This document shows, in pieces, positions 1-7,996 of a DNA stretch of 64,000 bases. The DNA is taken from contig NZ_JAPCKJ010000002.1 of the NCBI RefSeq assembly GCF_034439435.1, positions 557,655 to 621,654 on the forward strand. The letters are read 5' to 3'. Origin of the DNA: Sarcina sp034439435. GTDB taxonomy: Bacteria; Bacillota; Clostridia; Clostridiales; Clostridiaceae. Each line of letters starts with the position of its first letter. The stretch's first letter is position 1. The notes beneath the pieces are model-generated. The model was not told the origin of the DNA, searched no databases, and saw only the letters and a program-made list of their open reading frames with translations. Made by a program: the position numbers and the translations under genes.

Positions 1-247
1 TATCTACGTTATTACCCTCTACATTACTAGTAGAAAATTCAATTTTTTCGCCTTCTTCTTCTGATTTTTTGCTAGTTTTAAAGTTATTGTTTTCCATAAA
101 ACTGCTTAAATCATGTCCTGATATTCTCCATTGCTTTCCAAGCTTATTTGCCTTAAGTTTACCTTCTCTTATAAATTTTCTTATGGTTTTATGATGCATA
201 CCTAGTATCTCTGCAATTTGCTCAACTGTATAAAACTTCTCTTCCAT
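1..247 (-). CDS. Excisionase-type helix-turn-helix protein, cut by the left edge
   Basis: Starts at ATG 247 and reads leftwards off the window, so only the first 82 residues are visible. They begin MEEKFYTVEQIAEILGMHHK and continue with TIRKFIREGKLKANKLGKQW, the pattern of the MerR/excisionase HTH_17 fold: a helix-turn-helix followed by a wing ending in W-R. After residue 52 the chain turns acidic and serine-rich, looking like a linker. The family binds DNA, either as recombination directionality factors of mobile elements or as small regulators. Which applies cannot be told because the C-terminus and downstream gene are outside the window. A weak AAAGGA-type ribosome binding site precedes the ATG. 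The fold is clear; the function is inferred. Confidence 0.8.
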   Translation of the reverse strand, partial: MEEKFYTVEQIAEILGMHHKTIRKFIREGKLKANKLGKQWRISGHDLSSFMENNNFKTSKKSEEEGEKIEFSTSNVEGNNVD

Positions 248-529
248 CCTAATCAATTCCTTTCTCTTTGATTTATAAACTCATTATATGGAATCTCACT
301 CTTATTGTCAACGCATTTTATTGAACTTTATTGTATTTTGTTGTACTTAATTGTATTTTATTTAACCAAATCACCCTATTATCTATAAATTGTTCCCTAT
401 TGCACTTGGAATTATTTTGAAATCTATTTATATACTGGCCTTTCTCTAAAAGCTATATCTTAGTTAAAAGTAGCTTTCTAAGTTAAAAACTACCCAAGTT
501 CACTCATGTTCTTTTATTTTAAATATAGT
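248..529. other. Intergenic, nothing recognised
   Basis: AT-rich spacer between the excisionase-type gene and the cassette at 530. A run of TTGTATTTTATT-like repeats lies at about 330-360. I see no ORF with a ribosome binding site, no RNA gene and no clear hairpin. Confidence 0.5.
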
Positions 530-565
530 CTCTGTTTTAAACCAATATTGATAATAGAACGTACA

Positions 566-593
566 AAAGTGGACAAATTAATTTGTCCACTTT
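566..593 (-). terminator. Perfect 28-bp palindrome, terminator of the 36-residue gene
   Basis: AAAGTGGACAAATT is followed directly by its exact reverse complement. It lies just downstream of the minus-strand gene ending at 637. The flanks are not strongly U-rich, so it could also be a protein binding site. A degenerate version recurs at 24404-24444. Confidence 0.6.
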
Positions 594-636
594 ACTCTTA
601 AATCACAATACTTTAAGATTGTTCTTTAATTAAAGA

Positions 637-747
637 TTAACCTTTCATTCCCATAAAAATAAAAGCACTAAAAAGATAAAAAACTAATAATATTCCTAAT
701 AAACTAAATATAAAAACCCATATTTTATTTCGCTTTTTTAAGGTCAT
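637..747 (-). CDS. 36-residue single-pass membrane peptide
   Basis: A start at ATG 747 follows AGGAGAGGAG with good spacing, so the upstream ATG at 822 is less likely. The product starts MTLKKRNKIW, then has one long hydrophobic segment (about residues 11-33) and ends GMKG. The basic N-terminus followed by one helix predicts a membrane peptide with its N-terminus inside. Nothing identifies a function. It could be a type I toxin-like peptide, a regulatory membrane peptide or cassette cargo. It is monocistronic, between its own promoter-like block and terminator. Confidence 0.6.
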   Translation of the reverse strand: MTLKKRNKIWVFIFSLLGILLVFYLFSAFIFMGMKG

Positions 748-925
748 ATTACACTCCTCTCCTTTAATAAATAATGAACAATATGCTACAATTGTTGCAT
801 AGTTTATATTCTTATTATACATATTTTATGGATTATAATTCCAGTTATTGTGTATAATAAAGATGAATTTAGATAGGTTTAAATATTTTAGAAAGGCAGA
901 TAAAAGAATTAGGAGGAAAATAAAT

Positions 926-1468
926 ATGTTAATTGATATTACTTTAAAAATTACACCTAAAATGATCACTGACGCACAAAGAAATGAAAAAAAGGCATTA
1001 GTTGGCCATTTGGGAACTCATTTTGATGTAATGAATAAAGAATTTCCCTTAGACTATACAGAAAGAAAAGGAATTATCTTCAATGTTAAGAATATAAAAG
1101 ACCGAGATATTGATATTGATAAAGTAGATAAAGATATGTCTGTTGCATTCTATACTGGATTTATTGAGAATCATGGTTATGGTGGAAAAACCTATTTCAA
1201 GGAACATCCTTAATTATCTGATAAATTAATAGATGCATTATTAGATAAAAACATATCTATCATTGGTATAGATTTTGCAGGTGTTCGCAGAGGAAAGGAA
1301 CATACACCAAAGGATCAGTATTGTGCAGATAAGGGTGTTTTTATAATTGAAAATTTATGTAATCTTTCTAAAGTACTTGAAAATGGTAGTGAATTTATTG
1401 CATATACATATCCAATGAACTATGCTGAAATGTCAGGGCTTCCATGTAGGGTAATTGCTAAGATTTAA
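926..1468 (+). pseudogene. Cyclase-family hydrolase (kynurenine formamidase-like), in-frame stop
   Basis: From ATG 926, behind an AGGAGG ribosome binding site, the frame reads MLIDITLKI... with GHLGTHFDV, the metal-binding HxGTHxD motif of the cyclase/kynurenine formamidase family (PF04199). A TAA at 1211-1213 interrupts it after 95 codons. The same frame then continues for another 85 codons with family-like sequence (IGIDFAGVRRGKEHTP, then YPMNYAEMSGLPCRVIAKI) to a natural stop at 1466-1468. A single CAA-to-TAA change would explain it. Without readthrough the product would lack its C-terminal half. A sequencing error is possible but needs only one base. Confidence 0.8.
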
Positions 1469-1534
1469 TTATATAAATTATTTTTAAAAGTTACCTAATA
1501 TGAGATTAATATATTATGAGGGGGTTTGAATACT

Positions 1535-2014
1535 ATGGAATACGATTGTGGTTTTACAAAAGAAAATAACTGGTTTCGTTACCGTGCTGCAGCAATTATT
1601 ATTGAGGATGGAGCTGTTCTTTTTGCTGGTAATGAAAAGGAGAATTACTACTACTCTATTGGTGGTGGCGTACATATGGGAGAATCAGCTGAGGAAGCTG
1701 TAAAGCGTGAGGTTCTTGAAGAGACAGGCGTAGAATATGAAGTTGATAGATTAGCCTTTATACATGAAAACTTCTTTATGGGTGATGGAAGTTTGGAAGG
1801 TAAAAAGTGTCATGAAATATGCTTTTACTTTTTAATGAAACCTAGAGGAACACGTAAGTTAAATAGTAATAGTTATAGTGGTGGAGTTAAAGAAACTATG
1901 CATTGGTTACCAATAAACCAATTGAGTAATTATCTTGCTTATCCTACATTTTTCAGAGAGAAATTAACCAACCTTAAAAATGAAATTGAACATATAGTAA
2001 CTTATGAATATTAA
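1535..2014 (+). CDS. NUDIX hydrolase
   Basis: A 159-residue protein with a perfect NUDIX box: G-GVHMG-E-SAEEAVK-RE-V-L-EE-T-GV at about residues 44-66. The box binds divalent metal and hydrolyses a nucleoside diphosphate linked to another group; the substrate cannot be read from sequence. ATG 1535 is chosen over the in-frame TTG at 1526 because the GAGGGGG ribosome binding site touches the TTG but sits about ten bases before the ATG. It is monocistronic, ending before a long imperfect hairpin. The C-terminal half carries aromatic residues typical of ADP-ribose or dinucleotide types, but I would not assign a substrate. Confidence 0.85.
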   Translation: MEYDCGFTKENNWFRYRAAAIIIEDGAVLFAGNEKENYYYSIGGGVHMGESAEEAVKREVLEETGVEYEVDRLAFIHENFFMGDGSLEGKKCHEICFYFLMKPRGTRKLNSNSYSGGVKETMHWLPINQLSNYLAYPTFFREKLTNLKNEIEHIVTYEY

Positions 2015-2080
2015 TATAAGTCTGAAGAACAAGCTAAAATCAATATTTATCTAAAGTATATCCTAAAATAAAACTGAAAA

Positions 2081-2145
2081 AAAAATGACTTCTTATAATT
2101 TTTATAGACAGCAGTTGCCATATAAATTTTAAGAGGTCATTTTTA
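2081..2145 (+). terminator. Imperfect hairpin terminator after the NUDIX gene
   Basis: AAAAATGAC at the left pairs with GTCATTTTT at the right, with further imperfect pairing inside and a U-rich tail. It is placed about 70 bases after the NUDIX stop codon. Confidence 0.5.
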
Positions 2146-2227
2146 AATATTACTCATTATAACTCTTTCTTTTAAAGAAACCTTTGCTACCCCAAAATTA
2201 AAAATCGGAAAATATTTTAATTAGTAT

Positions 2228-2286
2228 GGAAAGTAAACTTGACATCAAATTTCAAATATTATACAATAATGTAAAGCAAACTTTCC
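2228..2286 (+). promoter_or_regulatory. Promoter and probable auto-operator of the HTH gene
   Basis: TTGACA (2239-2244) and TACAAT (2262-2267) are exactly 17 bases apart. The promoter is bracketed by the inverted repeat GGAAAGT (2228-2234) and ACTTTCC (2280-2286). Such an arrangement suits self-regulation by the XRE protein encoded next; binding is inferred. Confidence 0.6.
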
Positions 2287-2308
2287 CTAGGTAATACGGA
2301 GGTTAATT

Positions 2309-2506
2309 TTGAAAAATAATTTAGAAAAAATCAGAAAAAACAAAGGAATAAAACAAGAAGAGCTGGCAAATGCATTAAATGTATCAAGGCAAACTATTGG
2401 GTCATTAGAAAACGGTAGATATAATCCCTCTATAATTTTAGCATTTAAAATTGCTAAATACTTTAATATGTCTATCGAAGAAATTTTTATTTATGAGGAG
2501 GAATAA
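2309..2506 (+). CDS. Small XRE-family HTH regulator
   Basis: A 65-residue stand-alone HTH_3 protein starting at TTG 2309 behind GGAGG with normal spacing. Residues 4-60 hold the whole domain, including QEELANALNVSRQTIGSLEN, which gives the recognition helix, followed by YNPS and a hydrophobic last helix. No other domain is present. It is followed after two bases by a membrane-protein gene with its own GGAGG, so the two form an operon. Regulator plus small membrane protein pairs like this are common in Firmicutes, and a second pair is at 57548-58256 here. Its target is probably its own promoter. Confidence 0.85.
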   Translation: MKNNLEKIRKNKGIKQEELANALNVSRQTIGSLENGRYNPSIILAFKIAKYFNMSIEEIFIYEEE

Positions 2507-2508
2507 TT

Positions 2509-2772
2509 TTGAAAGATAATAATGCTAAAACTTTATTCTCTAATTCAGTAAAAGAACAGAAAATATTACTGAATGACGAAAGATTCATAACAATTAATGA
2601 AAAGGTTTCACACTCAGTTTCAAAAGTTATGAATTGGTTACTGGTTGCTTTACTGTTTATAACCGGTAGCATTTTTAAAAATTTCACATGCTTATTAATT
2701 ATTTCAGCTATTGTTATTCTTAAATTTCTACTTACTATAATTTATTCATACTATTACAATAAAAAAATATAA
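2509..2772 (+). CDS. Small two-helix membrane protein paired with the HTH regulator
   Basis: An 87-residue product starting at TTG 2509, two bases after the regulator stop and behind GAGGAGG. Residues 1-40 are hydrophilic, followed by two hydrophobic segments (about 41-57 and 60-78) and a basic tail ending NKKI. I do not recognise a family. Co-transcription with the XRE gene suggests a regulator/membrane-partner unit, perhaps with the membrane protein antagonised or sensed by the HTH protein. The function is unknown. Confidence 0.7.
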   Translation: MKDNNAKTLFSNSVKEQKILLNDERFITINEKVSHSVSKVMNWLLVALLFITGSIFKNFTCLLIISAIVILKFLLTIIYSYYYNKKI

Positions 2773-2816
2773 TTCGTCTACTTTATTAATTTCTAGCTAT
2801 TAATGCAAAAAATAAT

Positions 2817-2846
2817 GGATAGTTTTATTTTTACACAAAACTATCC
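2817..2846. terminator. Bidirectional terminator between convergent genes
   Basis: GGATAGTTTT pairs perfectly with AAAACTATCC across a ten-base loop. It serves the plus-strand operon ending at 2772 and the minus-strand DUF3795 gene, on whose strand a T-run follows the stem. Confidence 0.7.
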
Positions 2847-2947
2847 ACTGTCCCTAGTTTTTCTCCATCTGAAATCAATAGTAACTCTCTTATCTTTTCA
2901 TAAATATATAAATAACTAATACATATCTTAAAATCATACACAAAATC

Positions 2948-3364
2948 TTATTTTTTTACTTTAATATTAATACCATTATGTAATAAATCAACAATAGCCT
3001 CTTCACTTCCTAAATTATCATAATCTTTATTCCAACCATAGATAATTCCCTTACTTTGATTTTCAGCAACGTATTGTGCCAATTTTTCGATTCCTTCATT
3101 TTTTGCTACTTTTACAAAGGTTCTATTTTTAATATCATGTTCTTCACTAAACATATCTTTATCACATGGAGCCTCTTCACATTCCCAACAACCATTTATA
3201 CCTTCTTTTATACAACAATTGAATTGAAAACAACCCTCACTGCTCAAATGTCTCCCACAACAATTATTTTCTGACTTACATCCAGAGCATTTATCAGCTT
3301 CATGACATAATGGACAGATTAATCCACAATAACCAATTCTTTTAGTAATACTTTCTATATTCAT
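2948..3364 (-). CDS. DUF3795-type cysteine-rich protein
   Basis: A 138-residue cytosolic protein with about fourteen cysteines in the first half, in the order CGLICPLC, CSGC, CC, then C-x-C pairs and CWECEEAPC. This fits the DUF3795 family, thought to bind zinc or an iron-sulphur centre. The second half is helical (VKVAKNEGIEKLAQYVAENQ). The start at ATG 3364 follows GGGTG. It is monocistronic with a terminator downstream. The biochemical role of the family is not known, and I infer only metal binding from the cysteine pattern. Confidence 0.75.
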   Translation of the reverse strand: MNIESITKRIGYCGLICPLCHEADKCSGCKSENNCCGRHLSSEGCFQFNCCIKEGINGCWECEEAPCDKDMFSEEHDIKNRTFVKVAKNEGIEKLAQYVAENQSKGIIYGWNKDYDNLGSEEAIVDLLHNGINIKVKK

Positions 3365-3533
3365 TTCTTCAACACCCTTTTTTTGTAATTATTATCTTTA
3401 CTATTTAGCATAACTAATCCTTACTTCCCATTTTTATTATACATGCTTTATAGAATATACTTCTATTTAAAGTATAACTTTACTAAGTAATTATTATAGG
3501 TAAAATATTAGATTAACCCTTATAGATAGATTT

Positions 3534-4256
3534 TTAAAGATTTATTGAGTTTAAGAAAATCTCCTCTAAGTCAGACTCAGATGAGTATTGATTTCTTAAT
3601 TCCTCCATTGTGCCTTTAAATATTAATTCTGATTTTTTTAAAATTATTAATTCATCACATAACTTCTCAGCTACCTCTAATACATGTGTTGAAAATACAA
3701 CAGTATTACCTTTAGCTGCATACTCTCTTATAAAATCTTTTAGTAAATAAGCAGATTGTGAATCTAAGCCATTTAAAGGTTCATCTAAAATCCATACTTT
3801 AGGGTTATTAAGAAGAGATGCTATAACAACAAGTTTTTGTTGCATTCCCTTTGAATAAGTTTTTATCTTATTATTTAAAAACTCTAGTAAGCCAAATCTC
3901 TCTCCTAATTCTTCAATTCTTTTTGCTCCATCTTCTTTAGAAACACCATATATATTAGCTATAAAATTTAAATGTTCATATCCAGTAAAGTTTTTATTTA
4001 AAAATCCATTATCGGGAACAAAGCCAATTTGTTTTTTTACCCCAATAGGATTCTTTAATATATTTTCCCCATTTATAAGAATCTCCCCTTCAGAAGGTTC
4101 ATAGATTCCAACAATCATTTTAATTGTAGTAGTTTTCCCTGCACCATTATGTCCAAGTAATCCTATGACTTTTCCCTCTGGAATTTCTAAGTTAAGGTTA
4201 TTAACAGCCTTTGAAAATTTACGATATGATTTTGAAACATTCTTAAAAGTTATCAT
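3534..4256 (-). CDS. ABC exporter ATP-binding protein
   Basis: A 240-residue ABC ATPase with all core motifs: Walker A GHNGAGKT (about 35-42), signature YSKGMQQ (134-140), Walker B WILDEP (155-160) and the H-loop in VFSTHVLE. The short linear form and SKGMQQ signature are those of ABC-2/bacteriocin-type exporters. It starts at ATG 4256 behind a GGGAGG site, 21 bases after the permease stop, so the two genes form one operon with the permease first. It should energise export or membrane-linked work by the 539-residue permease. The substrate is unknown. Confidence 0.9.
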   Translation of the reverse strand: MITFKNVSKSYRKFSKAVNNLNLEIPEGKVIGLLGHNGAGKTTTIKMIVGIYEPSEGEILINGENILKNPIGVKKQIGFVPDNGFLNKNFTGYEHLNFIANIYGVSKEDGAKRIEELGERFGLLEFLNNKIKTYSKGMQQKLVVIASLLNNPKVWILDEPLNGLDSQSAYLLKDFIREYAAKGNTVVFSTHVLEVAEKLCDELIILKKSELIFKGTMEELRNQYSSESDLEEIFLNSINL

Positions 4257-4277
4257 AGATATCCTCCCTACCCCATT

Positions 4278-5897
4278 TTAAAGATTATACAAAGTATTGA
4301 TTTTTAAAAATATTTTCTTATAAGCTTTTATAGTAAGTATTATTCCACCAACAATAATTGTTGTAGCTAACAAATAAAACTGATTTGTATATGATAATGC
4401 TGTTTTATTAAGCACTAAATGTATTACAAGCACACAAGGAACGTAAACAATAGGATATATACATGACTTATATAAGCTCATATTATCTTTTACTAAGTCT
4501 TTCTCATAACACCACTTTATATTTGGCTTATTAACATCATTTAATATTGAAATCATCACAATAAATAGTGTAAATACAAACATTGAAGCACCCATAAATA
4601 TATAAACTAGTATAGGCAAATTCAAGAAAGCTAACATAACTAGGTTTACTATTATCATTGGTCCACTTAATGATAATGCAATGATTATTTTAGAAAACAA
4701 TATTGTTTTTATGTTAATAGGCATCTGTAGTAAAAGTGGTAAATATCTTCCCTCTCTTGAAAAGCTAGTAGATGCTGTAACATTAAAACTGGCAAAAAAT
4801 GATGATAAGTACATAAGGTAAATATATGCAAGTATATAATTTTCTTTCAATCCATTGATGCTTAAAAAAGATTCAAGTATAGGAATAAAGGTACAAACAA
4901 TCAGTATAAATATTGGAAATATACCAATTGTATATAAAAAGAATTGGCTACTTCTTAATAATGCTAAAAAATCTCTTTTTATTAATGTGCTTAATATAGA
5001 TTTATTTTCCTTATAAAAATTATCTTTTTTTGAATCACTGGAGTTACTACTATGAGAACTATTCAGCAATATTTTATAATACAATTTCTTGCCTATGAAA
5101 ATACTTAATGTAATGAAAAATGCACCTAATATAATTGAAAGTACTATTGAATTTAATCCTATTGGTAAGTTACTAAAGGTCAAAGCTTTAGTAAGATATC
5201 CCTGCAATGGGAATATAATATTTATAAAATTACTTGTTTCAATATTATTTTTACTTATTAAAGCTAGTACACTCTCTGGAGACATAAAAGATTTTATTGC
5301 AAAATACACCATTCCAATACTCAGAATTATTGCTACTATAGTAAATATACGTTGAATTGATTCTTTACTCTTGCTTTTTATCGATAACCTACTCAATATT
5401 AAGGTTATAAAAATACCATAAACTATTGGTGTGACTGATATTAGTAATGATGCTATTAAACTATAAATATAGAATATAATTGATGCTTTAGATAATATTC
5501 CATATGTAAAAAGTGAAATTACCACCCAAATTGAAATAGGCACTAAATTAATTTCAACAAATAAAAATTTTGATATAAAAAGTGTTCTTTTACTCAATGG
5601 AAGACTTAGCAAAAATTCATTATCATCAGCAAAAGAAAAGTTAGACAATATTAGATATATACCTATTATCATAAAACTAATTGATGCTAAGGTTAGAATT
5701 AATGGTATCAATAAGTATTCAATATTCCCTGTGGATAATATAAAATACAATTTCACTGTAAAAAATAAAAATAAGATTAATATTATTGCTCCTGTAATTA
5801 CTTTTAAAATTGTATTCCAAAAACTCTTCTCCTCCTTAAAAGTATCTTTTAAAAAGGATTTAAATAGATACGTAGTTAATAAATAAACTTCTTTCAT
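4278..5897 (-). CDS. ABC exporter permease, 539 residues
   Basis: A long polytopic membrane protein with about twelve hydrophobic segments and a hydrophilic middle stretch near residues 275-300 (SSHSSNSSDSKKD). The N-terminal LSLPLSKRTLFISKF motif is the hallmark of the ABC-2 type permease group found with EcsA/SkfE-like ATPases, and a second similar motif (LLLQMPINIKTILFSKI) marks the internal repeat. It starts at ATG 5897 behind a GGAGGG site and is the first gene of the operon with the ATPase at 3534. The likely role is export of, or resistance to, a peptide; the substrate is inferred only from family resemblance. Confidence 0.85.
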   Translation of the reverse strand: MKEVYLLTTYLFKSFLKDTFKEEKSFWNTILKVITGAIILILFLFFTVKLYFILSTGNIEYLLIPLILTLASISFMIIGIYLILSNFSFADDNEFLLSLPLSKRTLFISKFLFVEINLVPISIWVVISLFTYGILSKASIIFYIYSLIASLLISVTPIVYGIFITLILSRLSIKSKSKESIQRIFTIVAIILSIGMVYFAIKSFMSPESVLALISKNNIETSNFINIIFPLQGYLTKALTFSNLPIGLNSIVLSIILGAFFITLSIFIGKKLYYKILLNSSHSSNSSDSKKDNFYKENKSILSTLIKRDFLALLRSSQFFLYTIGIFPIFILIVCTFIPILESFLSINGLKENYILAYIYLMYLSSFFASFNVTASTSFSREGRYLPLLLQMPINIKTILFSKIIIALSLSGPMIIVNLVMLAFLNLPILVYIFMGASMFVFTLFIVMISILNDVNKPNIKWCYEKDLVKDNMSLYKSCIYPIVYVPCVLVIHLVLNKTALSYTNQFYLLATTIIVGGIILTIKAYKKIFLKINTLYNL

Positions 5898-6382
5898 AAC
5901 ATCCCTCCGCCCTCAAACACAATAAAATTAATCATATAATTCAGTATATTTTACATAATTATGCGGTATTATTTACTATATAATACCATGATACATTTTC
6001 AAATTCAATATTTTGGGATATTATTGTTATTTATTCCAAAATACTTTTAAATTTATTTATATTTCCTTAATAAGAAACATTACTTTAAATGAATTATGTA
6101 TTTGATTCAGGTAAATGAATTAAGCAATTATCATACTTATCCTAAGTTTTTATAGAGAAATTAACTTACCCATTCAAGATTAACTAATAAAGTTTTTTTA
6201 AGGTAAAAATCTAAAAATACTTTAAAATAAATATTCTTAAATATTATAAAAAGCTAGAATAGTTTTGTAGCTCTATAAACTACTTTTCTACTCTAGCTTT
6301 TAATTCTATACTTAATCTATCACAATTTTAATATATGTAACTGCTACAAACGTATAAAGTTCCCAAAATATAATTCATTATT
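5898..6382. other. Intergenic region with a terminator-like hairpin
   Basis: About 485 AT-rich bases without a supportable gene. The right part holds a strong hairpin (6248-6301). The left part should contain the promoter of the exporter operon on the minus strand, but I see no unambiguous -35/-10 pair. Confidence 0.5.
6248..6301. terminator. Long hairpin, AAAAAGCTAGA arms
   Basis: AAAAGCTAGA...TAG at the left pairs with CTA...TCTAGCTTTT at the right. The poly-A and poly-T flanks would make it work on both strands. On the minus strand it lies downstream of the channel gene and the first 114-bp repeat. Confidence 0.6.
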
Positions 6383-6496
6383 ATTAACCTTTATTAGCTC
6401 CACAACCTTCTCTCCTCAACTATACTAAATAAAAAAGCTTAAATTCCTTTTATATAGTCAACTATCTCTTTAGCTATTTCATCATTTAATCCATTA
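6383..6496. repeat. 114-bp direct repeat, copy 1
   Basis: Nearly identical to 7299-7412 (roughly nine bases in ten). On the minus strand both encode the short peptide GLNDEIAKEIVDYIKGI followed by TAA, without a start codon, so they look like relics of a coding 3' end. The two copies bracket the potassium-channel gene. Confidence 0.8.
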
Positions 6497-6503
6497 TTAA
6501 AAT

Positions 6504-7277
6504 TTACACTTTGGTTCCTTCATCTTTAGTTTCTTTATCTTTACTTCCATTCTCTTCATCCTTTAGAGCATTCAAAACTACATAGATATTTTTAATATCA
6601 TCCTTAGATAATTTTTCAAAATGATCTAGTTTGTTTTTTACATCATTTAAAACTGAATCTTTATAAGTTTTCTTACCTTTCTCTTTCTCTTTCTTTATGT
6701 AATATGTTGCTATGGTACTGGTAAACATACTTATAAAGCCGATTCCTACCATCATTACAATAGATGCTATTGTTCTACCTAATATGGTTTTTGGAATAAT
6801 ATCACCATATCCTACCGTTGTTACAGTTTCTATACTCCACCAAATAGCGTCACCTATATTTATATTTTCTGCTACAGATAAAGAAATAGCTCCTCCCAAA
6901 ACGACTATTATAACTAAATATATCATATAGTGTAAATTATTTGTCTTTATAAACTTATTGAAATTTTTCTTAACTCTCTTAGGAATCCCTAGTAATCTAA
7001 AGAATCTATTTATTCTAAGTATAGTAGCTCCCTCAATTGGGATTATAGATATTAAATCAATTTTATTATGCAATATAAAATACTTTTTGTTCTTACTACG
7101 GATTAGTCTTTTAAAATAATCAACACAAAATATTGCCCAAATAATATTGTTAACAATTGAAATAGCTATTAAAGTATTTTTTGATATTCCTGGCTTTGCT
7201 TCAACAAATAAAAGCAAAGCTACAATAAGGGATAAGAAACCCATAAACAAATTATTTAATTTCTCTTTTTTATGCAT
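6504..7277 (-). CDS. Potassium channel family protein
   Basis: A 257-residue membrane protein with the potassium selectivity filter TVGYGD at residues 154-159, preceded by the pore helix (IGDAIWWSIETVT) and followed by a glycine-containing last helix. Four hydrophobic segments lie N-terminal to the pore, and an arginine-rich stretch (ATILRINRFFRLLGIPKRV, about 84-102) resembles an S4 voltage sensor or S4-S5 linker, so this is a Kv-like channel rather than a two-helix type. The C-terminal 60 residues are a charged cytosolic tail ending in acidic and lysine repeats. It starts at ATG 7277. The gene is flanked by 114-bp direct repeats. Gating ligand unknown. Confidence 0.9.
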   Translation of the reverse strand: MHKKEKLNNLFMGFLSLIVALLLFVEAKPGISKNTLIAISIVNNIIWAIFCVDYFKRLIRSKNKKYFILHNKIDLISIIPIEGATILRINRFFRLLGIPKRVKKNFNKFIKTNNLHYMIYLVIIVVLGGAISLSVAENINIGDAIWWSIETVTTVGYGDIIPKTILGRTIASIVMMVGIGFISMFTSTIATYYIKKEKEKGKKTYKDSVLNDVKNKLDHFEKLSKDDIKNIYVVLNALKDEENGSKDKETKDEGTKV

Positions 7278-7298
7278 TTAACCAAGCCTTTCTTTACA

Positions 7299-7412
7299 AT
7301 TAACCTTTATTAACTCCGCAACCCTCTCTCCTCAACTATACTAAATAAAAAAGCTTAAATTCCTTTTACATAATCAACTATCTCTTTAGCCACCTCATCA
7401 TTTAATCCATTA
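7299..7412. repeat. 114-bp direct repeat, copy 2
   Basis: Second copy of the repeat at 6383-6496. Its minus-strand reading gives GLNDEVAKEIVDYVKGI then TAA. It fills the space between the L7/L12-like gene and the channel gene, so recombination between the copies would remove the channel. Confidence 0.8.
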
Positions 7413-7434
7413 CTACAGTTTAAGTCTACTTAAA

Positions 7435-7731
7435 TTATTCCATTTTCTCCATATCACTAAGCTGATCAATATATTCTTTTGCTTCCTTTAAGCCAAGCCC
7501 TGTAATAATTCTATATTTTTTTATTGCTTCAACCTTTTTATCTTCTAAAATAAGTCTCATTAATTCCTCTTTTTCTTCTTTAGTTACTATATCAGGTACT
7601 CCTATCTTTTCAGCAATTCTATCTAAAGTTGACCTTATACGCATAAGATCACTTCTTAATTGAGTAATAACACTAACTAAAATCATTAGCATACCCACTC
7701 CAAAAATTATCCATATACTGTTAATATCCAT
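7435..7731 (-). CDS. Membrane-anchored ribosomal L7/L12 C-terminal-like protein
   Basis: A 98-residue protein with an N-terminal transmembrane helix (about 4-23), a short coiled linker (LRSDLMRIRSTLDRIAEKIG) and a C-terminal segment KVEAIKKYRIITGLGLKEAKEYID. That segment matches the helix-turn of the L7/L12 C-terminal domain (V.AIK..R..TGLGLKEAK..V). Small proteins with this module are common in Firmicutes and Actinobacteria and are not ribosomal; their role is unknown. It starts at ATG 7731 behind a GGGGGG-rich site. It is preceded by a 60-residue membrane protein and followed by the channel gene, probably as one operon. Confidence 0.8.
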   Translation of the reverse strand: MDINSIWIIFGVGMLMILVSVITQLRSDLMRIRSTLDRIAEKIGVPDIVTKEEKEELMRLILEDKKVEAIKKYRIITGLGLKEAKEYIDQLSDMEKME

Positions 7732-7768
7732 GTATATCCCCCCTAATTCTTAATAATTAATTTTATTC

Positions 7769-7951
7769 CTAACTCAACCCTATTATAAAAGTACATTTTT
7801 TCAAAATTACAAAATTTAAACTTCCTATAAGAATAAAGTTCAAGATTAATACAATGCTTATATTATCAAGTGAAATAGCTAAGATAGCCAACATAATTAA
7901 AATAATTATATTCATATAAACAGTCCAATTTAGCCACTTTAAATTATGCAT
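7769..7951 (-). CDS. 60-residue two-helix membrane protein
   Basis: Starts at ATG 7951, eight bases after a strong AAGGAGG. The product has two hydrophobic segments (about 11-28 and 31-50) joined by SLDNIS, with a WLNW motif at the N-terminus. No family is recognised. It lies 37 bases upstream of the L7/L12-like gene and 45 bases after the DUF1266 gene, so it probably belongs to the same minus-strand transcript. The ribosome binding site is the main reason to accept it. Confidence 0.65.
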   Translation of the reverse strand: MHNLKWLNWTVYMNIIILIMLAILAISLDNISIVLILNFILIGSLNFVILKKCTFIIGLS

Positions 7952-7996
7952 TGGTTATTCCTCCTTAATTTTTTATAATAAATTATTGTTTATATA

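Larger units (their letters stand above)
530..841 (-). mobile_element. Putative small-gene cassette A
   Basis: Read on the minus strand this unit has a promoter-like block with TATAAT (about 841-809), a leader ending in an AAGGAGAGGAG ribosome binding site, a 36-codon membrane-peptide gene (747-637), a perfect 28-bp palindrome terminator (593-566) and a terminal CTCTGTTTTAAACC repeat (read on plus at 530-543). The promoter block, terminator and terminal repeat resemble those of the unit at 23850-24479, which carries a different gene. No transposase is present. That it is mobile is inference from this shared frame. Confidence 0.4.

Noticed and set aside
6383..6496. Peptide GLNDEIAKEIVDYIKGI as a real small protein
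   Set aside because: No start codon or ribosome binding site in either copy; better seen as a coding relic within a repeat.
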